From IMG/VR virus record IMGVR_UViG_3300035099_000166, positions 1 through 38,698 of that record: a stretch of 38,698 nucleotides of DNA; one strand, written 5' to 3'. Below, piece after piece: positions 7,930-15,543 of the stretch. Position numbers and translations under genes: made by a program. Positions within the stretch are counted from its first letter, which is position 1; every line of letters starts with the position of its first letter. Below the pieces are notes generated by a model. That model worked only from the letters and a program-made list of their open reading frames with translations, was not told where the DNA came from and searched no databases. The stretch is from a virus.

Positions 7930-8116
7930 AGCGCCAGCCACCAAGCTTTGCGACGGCACCGAGTTGCAGTCTCGTGAGTGGGTTGACGCCGAGCAGGCGC
8001 AGTCTTGGCCCACCGAGCGGACCTGCGATGGGCTGCGCCCTCTGCGCTATCTTTGCCCCGAATGCGCCGCGCTAACTGCAGAGGACCTATTCCGACGGGC
8101 GCGTTCCTGGCGCTGA
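7835..8116 (+). CDS. Small Cys-rich gene with apparent ATC (or ATA) start
   Basis: This frame is open from 7829 to TGA 8114-8116 and has no early ATG, GTG or TTG. Translation from ATC 7835 gives 93 residues. The first residues (IILLVRQLKDGQP) align position by position with the start of the gene at 6743 (MLVIIRQVKDGRP), so the ATC stands exactly where ATG would be. A near-perfect Shine-Dalgarno, GGAGGTGAT at 7821-7829, is placed five to eight bases ahead. The C-terminal half holds LCDG, TCDG and LCPEC cysteine pairs, a likely zinc-binding arrangement. It fills what would otherwise be a 219-base gap. Alternatives are a point mutation or sequencing error in the start codon. Confidence 0.55.
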   Translation: MILLVRQLKDGQPCQEEHFAKVWVRGRRDPRKAPATKLCDGTELQSREWVDAEQAQSWPTERTCDGLRPLRYLCPECAALTAEDLFRRARSWR

Positions 8117-8148
8117 GCGGCGGCAGTTGAGCGCGGAGGAGGCTAAGG

Positions 8149-8718
8149 ATGCCTGATCGCCTCACCCTCGGCTTCGACCTGGGCCGTCGGCTGGCCTGGG
8201 CGCTGGTCTTGGACTGGCAGCTTCTTGATCATGGCTGCTTTTATCTGGCCAGCCCCGGCCCTGGGCCGCCGCGTGACGCTATCCGAAGGCGCACTTTGGG
8301 GGACGAGTGCCGCCTCTGCGAACAGGCTGCCGGCTATGTGCGCAACCTTCTCGCAGAAAAGCGGCCAGCAGTCGTGGCGCTGGAGAAGCCGCAGGTGCCG
8401 ACCTGGCTGACGACCGGCGCCGAACTGCGGCGCAAGGCGCGAGACACGGAGTGGCTTTGGCTGCTCGGTTGGTATATCGCGCGGGAGGCCGGCGCTGCTG
8501 GGGCGGAATTGGCGGTCGTCACGGCACAGGAGGGCTTCGCGGCGTTGACGGGCAGCGTCAGCGGTGATAAGGTTGCTCACGTCAGGTTGGCTAACCTCCG
8601 CTTCGGGCTGAAGCTAAGGGCAGGGGAGCATCACGTGGCCGACGCCATAGGCGTGGCCCTGGCGGGGGAGGCGCGGGAAGGCCATCAGGAGCTGTTGAGG
8701 CGATTGGGAGCGTATTGA
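8149..8718 (+). CDS. RuvC-like nuclease (RNase H fold)
   Basis: The 189-residue protein has the layout of RuvC-type Holliday junction nucleases. A first acidic residue lies in GFDLGRR (Asp10), a second in VVALEKP (Glu79), and the C-terminal HHVADAIGVAL gives the His-x-x-Asp pair (His161, Asp164). Together these form the metal-binding active site. The size fits RuvC (about 170-190). In phages such enzymes resolve branched DNA before packaging, which suits the position just before the packaging genes. GCGGAGGAGG lies ahead of ATG 8149. I infer the fold from motifs only; a more distant RNase H-like role is possible. Confidence 0.72.
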   Translation: MPDRLTLGFDLGRRLAWALVLDWQLLDHGCFYLASPGPGPPRDAIRRRTLGDECRLCEQAAGYVRNLLAEKRPAVVALEKPQVPTWLTTGAELRRKARDTEWLWLLGWYIAREAGAAGAELAVVTAQEGFAALTGSVSGDKVAHVRLANLRFGLKLRAGEHHVADAIGVALAGEAREGHQELLRRLGAY

Positions 8719-8741
8719 ACACTTGCCGAGGAGCGACTACT

Positions 8742-9221
8742 ATGCCGTTATCGGAACTACTGTACTGCGGCACCGAACGTGACTGCCCCGGCAGGCCGGC
8801 ACTGCGCGAGACGCTGAGTGCCGATCAGGAAAAGCGCGTCAAGGTCCTCCTTGCCTCCGAGTTCGGGGGGTCGCGCTCTGATGCTACGAGCCGGCAAAAG
8901 CCGCGCCTGGCTGGCCTCTACTCCTCGCCGCCTCGCGAGCCGCTGCCCGAGCCGAAACTGCCAGAACTGCGCGATCTGATCCGCTACGTGTGCAAGCTGG
9001 AAAGCGGCGAGTTGCTCTCTGGCGAGGGGCCTGACGACCGACGCAAGCGCCGCGAGGAAGTGGCCGTGGAGAGCGGGATAGAATCATTCACGAAGGGCGA
9101 GCACCTGGCTTGCCTTGCCGCCGCCTCCCGCCTTGTGCGACTCTGCATTTTCGAGGGAGGCGAGGAAATCGCGATCCTTGACCGCGAAGGCCGGCGCAAG
9201 ATTCTACGGGAGGGGTCTTGA
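8742..9221 (+). CDS. Hypothetical phage protein
   Basis: A 159-residue, charged protein I do not recognise. It has CGTERDCPG near the N-terminus, a basic middle (residues about 60-110) and a helical C-terminal part (HLACLAAASRLVRLCIF). ATG 8742 was chosen over an earlier TTG because CGAGGAG at 8727-8733 is eight bases away. The last bases of the gene are shared with the -35 element of the promoter at 9218. It is the last gene before the late module. Confidence 0.5.
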   Translation: MPLSELLYCGTERDCPGRPALRETLSADQEKRVKVLLASEFGGSRSDATSRQKPRLAGLYSSPPREPLPEPKLPELRDLIRYVCKLESGELLSGEGPDDRRKRREEVAVESGIESFTKGEHLACLAAASRLVRLCIFEGGEEIAILDREGRRKILREGS

Positions 9222-9246
9222 CAAAGCGCACATCGGTCACTACAAT
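9218..9246 (+). promoter_or_regulatory. Promoter P1, consensus sigma-70 type
   Basis: TTGACA (9218-9223) and TACAAT (9241-9246) are separated by exactly 17 bases. The -35 box overlaps the stop codon of the preceding gene. Transcription would begin near 9253, inside the repeated leader segment. This is one of the two best promoters in the window and faces the terminase genes. Confidence 0.8.
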
Positions 9247-9287
9247 CACGGTTGCATAACACCTATCACCGTGCCTGGACGACGGCC
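9246..9287 (+). repeat. Leader repeat, copy 1
   Basis: A 42-base segment beginning at the last base of the P1 -10 box. It is repeated at 9478-9519 with three transitions. It folds as CCGT (9269-9272) with ACGG (9282-9285), and CCTAT (9262-9266) with ATAGG (9288-9292) outside it. As both copies start at the same place relative to their promoters, this is the start of two transcripts. Confidence 0.8.
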
Positions 9288-9449
9288 ATAGGGCTTTAGC
9301 TCCAGTAGATAGGACGCCATTCGCAGGCTGAAAACGCCGCTAATGGCATCAATGAACCAGATCCACAAGAGGCCTGGACGAGGCCATCGCGGACTGCCCT
9401 TCAGGGGCGGGACGAAGCGAGAAGCCCCGCCGATTCGTCGGCGAGGAGT
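9288..9449 (+). ncRNA. Structured non-coding stretch between P1 and P2
   Basis: No coding frame of note. It holds several inverted repeats: GCCATT 9316-9321 with AATGGC 9342-9347; GGCCT 9371-9375 with AGGCC 9381-9385 (loop GGACG, similar to the loop of the leader repeat); GGCGGG 9406-9411 with CCCGCC 9426-9431; and CGCCGA 9428-9433 with TCGGCG 9438-9443 around a TTCG tetraloop. The last two compete for the same bases. A P1 transcript would cross all of these, so it may be a regulatory leader or small RNA. Confidence 0.4.
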
Positions 9450-9478
9450 GTCACAAAGCTGCCGGCGCTCGCTATAGT
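9450..9478 (+). promoter_or_regulatory. Promoter P2, matched to P1
   Basis: TATAGT (9473-9478) with GTCACA (9450-9455) 17 bases upstream. The -35 is weaker than in P1, but ACAAAGC at its end and TCACGG after the -10 box are shared with P1 at identical spacing. Transcription would begin near 9485, about 55 bases before the end of the terminator. Confidence 0.6.
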
Positions 9479-9519
9479 CACGGTTGCATAACACCTATCA
9501 CCATGCCTGGATGATGGCC
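9478..9519 (+). repeat. Leader repeat, copy 2
   Basis: Matches 9246-9287 over 42 bases with three differences. The hairpin is kept: CCAT (9501-9504) pairs with ATGG (9514-9517), where copy 1 has CCGT and ACGG. Its end runs into the terminator stem. Confidence 0.8.
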
Positions 9520-9540
9520 GCCTCTACCGAGGCGGCTTTT
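9517..9540 (+). terminator. Intrinsic terminator before the terminase gene
   Basis: Perfect 8-base stem GCCGCCTC (9517-9524) and GAGGCGGC (9529-9536), loop TACC, followed by TTTT (9537-9540). It would stop P1 and P2 transcripts before the late genes unless read through. Confidence 0.85.
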
Positions 9541-9600
9541 CTCATTCCAGCCGTGGTGCCAGACTAGCAACTATTAGCGTTTCGGGTAGCACGATGCGCC

Positions 9601-10068
9601 ATGTATACCTACCCCGCAAAATTGCAAGTAGCCTATGTGCGCCATAAGGAAGGCGGCACTTGGGCCGAGTCCGCTGCCGTCATTGGGGCTGCCGAAAGTA
9701 CGATCCGCCTCTGGGATAGCAACCGCGACGAGGAATGGGAGCGGGCGTGCGCAGAGGTCCTTGAGGACATGCGCCGCGAAGCGCACGGCGCGGCGTGGCG
9801 TTGCCTCGTGGAGGCTGCTAAGGCTGGTGACGTGGGTGCCGCCAAGGAGATTCTGAACCGGACGGAGGGCGCGGTGAAGCAGACAATCGGCCTCGGCCAG
9901 GACCCGAACGCCGGGCCGCTGCGGCATGACCATCATATGCGGGAGGTCGTTAGCAACGAACGCGCTAGACGAGCGCTATGTGACCTGGTTGAGGCAGTTG
10001 CCGGTGGCGAAGGCGACGCCGGCGGGGTATGCGAGGGAGATGAGTCGGGGCCGGTGGAAACTTGCTAG
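9601..10068 (+). CDS. Terminase small subunit
   Basis: A 155-residue protein placed directly before the large terminase. The N-terminal part reads as a helix-turn-helix DNA-binding domain (KLQVAYVRHKEGGTWAESAAVIGAAESTIRLWDSN, positions 6-40, motif described in part), followed by a helical centre (AAWRCLVEAAKAGDVGAAKEILNRTEG) typical of small terminases that oligomerise. It would recognise the packaging start site. The ribosome site is weak. The last 143 bases overlap the large subunit ORF if that starts at 9926. The terminator at 9517-9540 lies 60 bases upstream. Confidence 0.7.
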   Translation: MYTYPAKLQVAYVRHKEGGTWAESAAVIGAAESTIRLWDSNRDEEWERACAEVLEDMRREAHGAAWRCLVEAAKAGDVGAAKEILNRTEGAVKQTIGLGQDPNAGPLRHDHHMREVVSNERARRALCDLVEAVAGGEGDAGGVCEGDESGPVETC

Positions 10069-11374
10069 GCACCTGAACTACCTCAATCGCAAGCTGATGG
10101 ACACTGCCGCTGGCGCTTGCCGGCGGCTTTTGGTGTTTATGCCGCCCCGGCACGGCAAAAGCGAAATGATCTCCCACTACCTGCCGGCGTGGTATCTCGG
10201 TTGGTGGCCGGAGCGTCACGTGCTGCTGTGCAGTTACGAGGCGACGTTCGCGGCAAGCTGGGGCCGCAAGGCACGGGATACCTTTGCCGAAGCGGCAGAG
10301 GCGGGCTTATTCAAGCACAAGTTGAATCCCGACCGGGCGGCGGCGTCGGAGTGGGAAATAGCGAGGCACGGGGGCGGCATGGTGACTGCCGGCGTCGGCG
10401 GCGCAATCACGGGGCGCGGCGCGGACCTGCTGATCCTGGACGATCCGGTGAAAAACGCCGAGGAGGCGCAGTCCCTCACCTACCGAGAGAAGTCCTGGGA
10501 CTGGTATCTGAGCACCTTTGCAACACGCTGTGAGCCTGGCGCGGCCGTCATCATCATCGAGACGCGCTGGCACTATGATGACATAGCCGGGCGCATTCTG
10601 GCAACGGCGGACGGCAATGGGGAGCGCTGGGAGGTTGTAAGCCTGCCGGCCATCGCCGAGGAGAACGATCAGTTGGGGCGGCTGCCAGGCGAAGCGTTGT
10701 GGCCGGCCCGTTATCCAGTCCCGAAGCTGGAAAGTATCCGTCACAACCTCGGTAGCTACTGGTGGTCGGCCCTATACCAACAGCGGCCCTCGCCGCGAGA
10801 GGGGGGCATGTTCAAGCGGCAGTGGTTTCCGATCGTGGAGGCCGGCCCCGCCGTGGTTGACGTCGATGTGCGCTTCTGGGACAAGGCGGCCACTGCCGGC
10901 AGCGGGGACTGGACTGTCGGCCTCCGTATGCAACGCCGAGGTGGCGAATACTACATAGTTGACGTACAACGTTGCCAGGAGAGCAGCGGGGCGGTCAAGG
11001 CGCTTATCAGGCAGACGGCGGCGCTGGACGGGCCGACAGTCCGCATAGGCATGGAGCAAGAGCCGGGCAGCAGCGGCAAGGACGTTATCGAGGACTACCG
11101 CCGCGAACTGGCCGGCTATGCGTTTCAGGGGGTGCCGGCCACCGGTAGCAAGCAAGTTCGCGCCGAGCCGCTAGCGGCGCAGGCCGAGGGCGGTAACGTG
11201 AAGTTACTACGTGCTCCCTGGAACCCCGGCTTTTTAGACGAGATCTGTAGCTTCCCGACGGGGGCACACGATGACCAAGTTGACGCGGCGGCAGGAGCCT
11301 TCAGGGTGATACACCTCTTGGCCGCAAGGCCGCAGGTTGTCACCATTCAACTAACGGAGCCGGTAACGATATGA
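9926..11374 (+). CDS. terL: Terminase large subunit
   Basis: ATP-driven DNA packaging motor and nuclease, 482 residues. Walker A is MPPRHGKSE near residues 71-79, Walker B is LLILDDP near 168-174, and an arginine/coupling region follows (IIIETRWHYDD). The RNase H-like nuclease half begins with FWDKAATAGSGDWT near 316, with a second acidic site GMEQEP and a C-terminal DDQVDA near 449. All catalytic parts are present. The start is uncertain: ATG 9926 gives a family-like N-terminus with a 143-base overlap, while ATG 10039 (MSRGRWKLARHLN) has GAGGGAG before it. It overlaps the portal start by ATGA. Confidence 0.93.
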   Translation: MTIICGRSLATNALDERYVTWLRQLPVAKATPAGYAREMSRGRWKLARHLNYLNRKLMDTAAGACRRLLVFMPPRHGKSEMISHYLPAWYLGWWPERHVLLCSYEATFAASWGRKARDTFAEAAEAGLFKHKLNPDRAAASEWEIARHGGGMVTAGVGGAITGRGADLLILDDPVKNAEEAQSLTYREKSWDWYLSTFATRCEPGAAVIIIETRWHYDDIAGRILATADGNGERWEVVSLPAIAEENDQLGRLPGEALWPARYPVPKLESIRHNLGSYWWSALYQQRPSPREGGMFKRQWFPIVEAGPAVVDVDVRFWDKAATAGSGDWTVGLRMQRRGGEYYIVDVQRCQESSGAVKALIRQTAALDGPTVRIGMEQEPGSSGKDVIEDYRRELAGYAFQGVPATGSKQVRAEPLAAQAEGGNVKLLRAPWNPGFLDEICSFPTGAHDDQVDAAAGAFRVIHLLAARPQVVTIQLTEPVTI

Positions 11375-12942
11375 GCCTCCGCAATCTGATCTTAGACCGC
11401 CTGTCCGGCGGCGAATACGGCGGCGCTATTCGCGAGTTGCGAGAAGCTGCCGCTGTCCTCAGCGAGGCCGCCGCCAACTGGGCAGTGGAGCGGGCCAAGG
11501 AAGACGCCGCTTGGCGCAACCTGACTGTTGACGGTACCAAGGTCGCCGCGCCCATTGACCGGTCGGTCATGATCCCGCTGGCGCGGCGGGCGTTTCTCAC
11601 CGATCCGTTCCTCAAATGCGGCATCTGGACTATGACCAGGTTCGCGTTTGGGGCCGGCATAGATGGGCCGCGTGCCGCGCGCGCCAAGGATCAGACCGTC
11701 GAGGAGGCAAGGCAGGCTGTTCAGCCGCTGACGGACTTCTGGAACGAGGCGAGCAATCAAGCGGCGCTTTTCTCCGTACCGAGACAGTACCAACGCAGCA
11801 ATCAACTGCTCATTGACGGCGACTTGTTTCTGGCGCTGTTCGTGGCGGCGGATAAGACGGTGCGGGTGCGCCGCGTTGGCTCCCTCCTTGTGAAGGACAT
11901 CCTCTTTGACCCGGACGACGCCGAGCGACCGCTGTACTACGTGATCGAGGAGAAGCAGCGTCGTTTCGATCGCACGCGCTCAAGCGGCGACTGGTGGGTT
12001 GAGGCACCACTTGGCAACTACACCTTCCGACGGGACTACGCCAATACCGACCCTAGCCTCGACCCGCTGGCAGGTCAGATTGACGCGCCCGACGACATTT
12101 ACATGATGCACGTGGCAATTGACTGCATTGACGAGACCGGCTTCGGCCACTCCGCGTTGATGGCGTCGTTGCCGTGGAGTATAGCCGCGAAGAATATAGC
12201 GGAGGATCAGGCCACCATCAGCCGAGCGACCGCGGCGCTGATGAACCGCCTGCAGGTGCAGGGCAACGCGCAGGCGGTTGAGACGCTGAAACAGGCGTTG
12301 CAAAGCACGTCGGACAGCAGCAGTCCGCAGCCGCCGTTGACAGCAAGCCTCAATCTGATGACGCCGGGAATGGACCTGAAGGTGGACAGGGCCTCAACGA
12401 ATGCCGGTGACGCCTGGCAGAACTCACGCCTGATGCGCATCGCGAGCGCCGCCGGCATGGGCCTGGCGTTGCACTACCTGGCGGACCCTGAGAATGCTAA
12501 CCTCGCCACAAGCAGAAGCATGGAGCTTCCCATTCTGCGCCACCTGGAGGCGTACCAGTCCCTCTGGCTCTGGGTTTATCGCTCACTTTTCGGCTTTGTC
12601 ATGCAGCAGCGCGGCATAGCCGCCGAGGACGTTGCCTATGATATTCCCGCCTTGCGGATGGTGGAGCCGGACATTGCGAGCGTGGGCAAAGCGATCATGG
12701 ACGGCTATGATGCGGGCCTATTGACCAAGGAGCAGGCGGCGCAACGGTTACTTGAGCTGCTGAGCTTCGACGACATCCCCGCGCGGCTCGAGGAGCTACT
12801 CAACGAGGAAAAGGACGAAGACGAGACCAAGACTGCGAAGCTGGAGGCGGTGCTCAGTGGGCCGTCACAAGAGCAAGCGCCGGCCACAGCGCCCGAAGTC
12901 GGCGCGGGATCGGCGGCGAGACCGTCACTGGAAACATTCTGA
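11371..12942 (+). CDS. Phage portal protein
   Basis: A 523-residue portal protein, forming the ring at one capsid vertex through which DNA passes. Signs are its size, position after the large terminase, the N-terminal membrane-of-capsid segment (FLKCGIWTMTRFAFGAGI), the central LLIDGDLFLALFV and IDETGFGHSALMASLPW stretches, and the late helical region SRSMELPILRHLEAYQSLW typical of portal stems. The acidic C-terminal tail (EELLNEEKDEDETK) is low in complexity. It starts within the terminase stop (ATGA). Motif identity is moderate; context makes the call strong. Confidence 0.88.
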   Translation: MSLRNLILDRLSGGEYGGAIRELREAAAVLSEAAANWAVERAKEDAAWRNLTVDGTKVAAPIDRSVMIPLARRAFLTDPFLKCGIWTMTRFAFGAGIDGPRAARAKDQTVEEARQAVQPLTDFWNEASNQAALFSVPRQYQRSNQLLIDGDLFLALFVAADKTVRVRRVGSLLVKDILFDPDDAERPLYYVIEEKQRRFDRTRSSGDWWVEAPLGNYTFRRDYANTDPSLDPLAGQIDAPDDIYMMHVAIDCIDETGFGHSALMASLPWSIAAKNIAEDQATISRATAALMNRLQVQGNAQAVETLKQALQSTSDSSSPQPPLTASLNLMTPGMDLKVDRASTNAGDAWQNSRLMRIASAAGMGLALHYLADPENANLATSRSMELPILRHLEAYQSLWLWVYRSLFGFVMQQRGIAAEDVAYDIPALRMVEPDIASVGKAIMDGYDAGLLTKEQAAQRLLELLSFDDIPARLEELLNEEKDEDETKTAKLEAVLSGPSQEQAPATAPEVGAGSAARPSLETF

Positions 12943-13042
12943 GGACGAGTCGCCGAGCGCGGAGAGCTGGCGCATTCGCCGGGCGGTGTTACTGCATGAG
13001 GAGCCGATAAGACGGTGGAGAGCTACCGAGGAGGACTACTAG
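12857..13042 (+). CDS. Possible small basic protein between portal and head genes
   Basis: A 61-residue frame starting at GTG 12857, with TGGAGGCGG about 9 bases upstream. It is very rich in Arg and Lys in the first 27 residues and then turns mixed (SPSAESWRIRRAVLLHEEP). It overlaps the portal 3' end by 86 bases and the next gene by 28, and fills the only gap between them. The basic half could be a shadow of the portal tail, but the part outside the portal keeps a good frame. Function unknown. Confidence 0.4.
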   Translation: MGRHKSKRRPQRPKSARDRRRDRHWKHSEDESPSAESWRIRRAVLLHEEPIRRWRATEEDY

Positions 13043-13818
13043 CTGAGGCCCCGACCATAGGCGGGCAGTTCAAGCTCAGCCTGCCGAGCGCCGACAAGTT
13101 GCAGGCGGCTATCTATGCGGACCTGCGGCGCAAGTATGAGGCGAACGCTAAGAACATGCAGGGCCTACTCGGTGGGCGCAAGGACTTCGAATTGCGGGCG
13201 GCCTGGAAAGACCGCGAGTTGCAGAAGCAGGCGAAGCTCATGGCGCGCAGCCTGCACCGGACTATGCAGAAGGAGCGGGCGCGCATTGACCAGTTGCCCG
13301 CCGCCGAGAGGAGGGCGGCGTGGGAGAAGACTAAGGCGTACAAGCAGGAGCAGCTTGAGGCCCTTGTCAACAAGGAGGCCGCTTTCCAGGCCGACACTGA
13401 TATGCTCGTGCACAGCGGCATCGTAAACGTGGCGAAGGCGCGGGTGATGTACTTCGGCGGGTCGCCAGCACCTTGCCCGGTCTGCGAGCAGATCACGTGG
13501 GGGAACCCGTACACGATACAGCAGGCAACAAGCCTTGGGGCGGTCGCGCATCCTGGCTGCCGGGACGTTTGGGAGCAGGAGTGGGATGTAGACGCGGCAG
13601 CCCTCGAGAATACCCGCCGACAAGTCCGGGACGGCGAGGTCAAGCTCTGGAATGGCCGGCCACAGACGCCGGCGCGGGGGCGGGCGGCGGATAAGGTGGA
13701 ACTGATGCAGCAGGCCAAGGGCGGCTGGAAAGGTCGGGCCACGTACCAGAAGCGGGTGGCGACGCAGAGGGTGGGGCAGATCGCCTTGGCTCGGCGGAGG
13801 GCTAGTGGCGGACTGTAG
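13015..13818 (+). CDS. Head morphogenesis protein (Mu gpF-like minor capsid)
   Basis: A 267-residue protein with the C-terminal signature of phage head morphogenesis proteins: CPVC at 154-157, then WGNPYTIQQATSLG and HPGC at 179-182 followed by DVW, a probable zinc site. Residues 40-125 are strongly helical and charged. In related phages such proteins sit inside the capsid and are needed for assembly or are ejected with DNA. Start is GTG 13015 with GAGGAG 10 bases upstream; no better ATG is available. The last 30 residues contain GRATYQKRVATQR, which is repeated in the short frame that follows. Confidence 0.75.
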   Translation: MESYRGGLLAEAPTIGGQFKLSLPSADKLQAAIYADLRRKYEANAKNMQGLLGGRKDFELRAAWKDRELQKQAKLMARSLHRTMQKERARIDQLPAAERRAAWEKTKAYKQEQLEALVNKEAAFQADTDMLVHSGIVNVAKARVMYFGGSPAPCPVCEQITWGNPYTIQQATSLGAVAHPGCRDVWEQEWDVDAAALENTRRQVRDGEVKLWNGRPQTPARGRAADKVELMQQAKGGWKGRATYQKRVATQRVGQIALARRRASGGL

Positions 13819-13867
13819 CAAACGGAAAGCGCGAAGCAGCAACCGTCCTTCTGGGCGGATAACAGAT

Positions 13868-13933
13868 ATGGCGACAGGTCGGGCCACGTACCAGAAACGG
13901 CTGGCCACTAAGCGGGCGAAGGGAAGAGGATAA
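13868..13933 (+). pseudogene. 21-codon fragment duplicating the end of the head gene
   Basis: ATG 13868 to TAA 13931-13933 encodes MATGRATYQKRLATKRAKGR plus one Gly. The block GRATYQKRLATKR repeats GRATYQKRVATQR of the preceding protein, and the first 21 bases of the DNA repeat (13876-13896 against 13731-13751) are identical. It is probably a duplication remnant, or a small basic peptide; I cannot show that it is translated. Confidence 0.4.
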
Positions 13934-13936
13934 ACT

Positions 13937-15493
13937 GTGCCGGCCATTCGCTGCTCCAATGGGAAGTGGAAGTGGGGCGAGAAGGGTTCTTGTATCTTCG
14001 AGACTAAAGCTAAGGCAGAAGAAGTAGGGCGAGCCATCTGGGCGCGACGCCGGGCCGCCGGGCTCACCGAAGCCGAAAGAGGTGGTACTATGCCATACCC
14101 GAACGAACATGCCTGCCGACTCAAGCAGCCCGAACAGGACGCGCAGTATAACCGTACTGCGCGCACTTTCAATGGCAAGCAAGCCGACGTGATCTGGATG
14201 AAACCCAAGGGCGCAGATACCGTAGAAATGCAGGCGGTCCGCTTCCCGAAGGACAGGTGGTCGGCGGCGGAGGCGCGGGCCGTTTGCGAGGGCCTGAAGG
14301 GTAGGTTCGAGGCAGCGGCGGAAGTCGCAGAGGGAGGGAGGTCGCAGGAGCCGATTAGATCGGATCGCACCTTCTCCGCTGGACCTCTGCGCGAGGCCAG
14401 CATCGAATTGGCCGCGCTCTCGGAGGAGAACCTGCCCGAGGGGGTCATCGCCGTGGCGCGGGATTCGGTGCTTCTGCGGACCGGCGTGAACAAGACGAAG
14501 ACGCGCCTCTATCGGCCTGAGTTCGTCCGGTCGCACCTGGGCTTTTTGGAGGGCGGGTTCTCGCATGTAGACCATCCCTCAGCCAGCGAGGCGCGCGACC
14601 GGCCCGAGAGAAGCCTGGGGACATTGGCGGCGTATGTCGGCAATGCGCGGTATGATCGGTGGACTGATGCGGATGGTCGTCAGGCGGAGGGGGCGCGAGG
14701 CGACGTTTACATACTGGGGACGGCGGCGGGGCGGGAAATGCGGGAGGCTTTCCGCAACGACGTGGTGCGGCAGACGGCGGGCCTGAGCATTTATTGGCCG
14801 CACGGGTACAGGGCGAGGCGGGAGCGGTTGCAGGAAGGGAGTTGGGTGGATGTGCCCGTCGCCCTTGTGGGCGACGGTAAGTTCTCCGTGGATTTCGTGA
14901 CCGCGCCCACTGCGGGCGGACAGGTCGGAACAATCCGCGAAGCACAAGGAGGCGTAGACGATATGGACTTCGAGAAGCTGAGTATCGAGGAGCTGGCGGA
15001 CAAGCGCCCCGACCTGGTAGAGAGCTTGCAGGAAGCGGCGCGGGAAGGCTATGTGAAGCTGGAGGACATGCCTGACGAGCCGAAGGTCGAGCCGGACCGA
15101 AAGGTCGCGGCAGGAAGCGGCGAGGAGGGCAAGGCGTTAGCGGAGGTGCAGCGGTTGGAGACGGCCCTGGCGGAGGCGACGAGGCGCACAGAGGCGCTGG
15201 AGCGGCGCAACCGGCAACTGGAGGCGGCGGAGATTGTGCGCACAAAGCTGACGGAGGCGGACCTACCGGACAAGGCGCGGGTGATTGTGGAGGCGCACTT
15301 TGCCGGGAGTGACTGCCAGGACGCCGCCAAGTTCACCAAACTGGTGGAGGCGGAGATTCAGTACGTGAAGGACCTGGGGGCGGCCCTTAGCGAGACTGGG
15401 CGAGTGCGGGGTGTTGTGGCGGAGGGGAAGACAGGGGACGAGCCGATCAACGTGCTAGAGGACGTGAAGAGGGTGGAGGGGCTGGCGAAGTAG
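13937..15493 (+). CDS. Prohead maturation protease with scaffold domain
   Basis: A 518-residue multi-domain protein. Residues 1-40 (AIRCSNGKWKWGEKG, FETKAKAEEVGRAI) form a small domain common at the start of phage capsid-associated proteins. Residues 52-130 (PYPNEHACRLKQP, VRFPKDRWSAAEARAVC) form a second such domain. Residues about 160-340 resemble a prohead protease: GGFSHVDHPSASEARDRPERSLGTLAAYVG matches the conserved DHP...RS region (described in part). The remainder, from about 345, is acidic, predicted coiled coil (LAEVQRLETALAEATRRTEAL) and fits a scaffold, so protease and scaffold are fused. GTG 13937 is preceded by GAAGAGGA. Catalytic residues cannot be assigned with certainty. Confidence 0.72.
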   Translation: MPAIRCSNGKWKWGEKGSCIFETKAKAEEVGRAIWARRRAAGLTEAERGGTMPYPNEHACRLKQPEQDAQYNRTARTFNGKQADVIWMKPKGADTVEMQAVRFPKDRWSAAEARAVCEGLKGRFEAAAEVAEGGRSQEPIRSDRTFSAGPLREASIELAALSEENLPEGVIAVARDSVLLRTGVNKTKTRLYRPEFVRSHLGFLEGGFSHVDHPSASEARDRPERSLGTLAAYVGNARYDRWTDADGRQAEGARGDVYILGTAAGREMREAFRNDVVRQTAGLSIYWPHGYRARRERLQEGSWVDVPVALVGDGKFSVDFVTAPTAGGQVGTIREAQGGVDDMDFEKLSIEELADKRPDLVESLQEAAREGYVKLEDMPDEPKVEPDRKVAAGSGEEGKALAEVQRLETALAEATRRTEALERRNRQLEAAEIVRTKLTEADLPDKARVIVEAHFAGSDCQDAAKFTKLVEAEIQYVKDLGAALSETGRVRGVVAEGKTGDEPINVLEDVKRVEGLAK

Positions 15494-15543
15494 GACGGCA
15501 TCAGCGGGGAGGGTCAGGCAGGAAGACGGGCGCGCGACGCGTG

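Noticed and set aside
9291-9365. tRNA-like start (GGGCTTTAGCTC followed by a loop)
   Set aside because: The D-arm does not pair properly, there is no T-arm with GGTTC, and the rest folds as other hairpins.
13165-14493. Long minus-strand frame of 442 codons
   Set aside because: A shadow of the head and protease genes in GC-rich DNA; Arg/Pro/Ser-rich, with no motifs. The same holds for other long minus-strand frames, such as 5251-6309.
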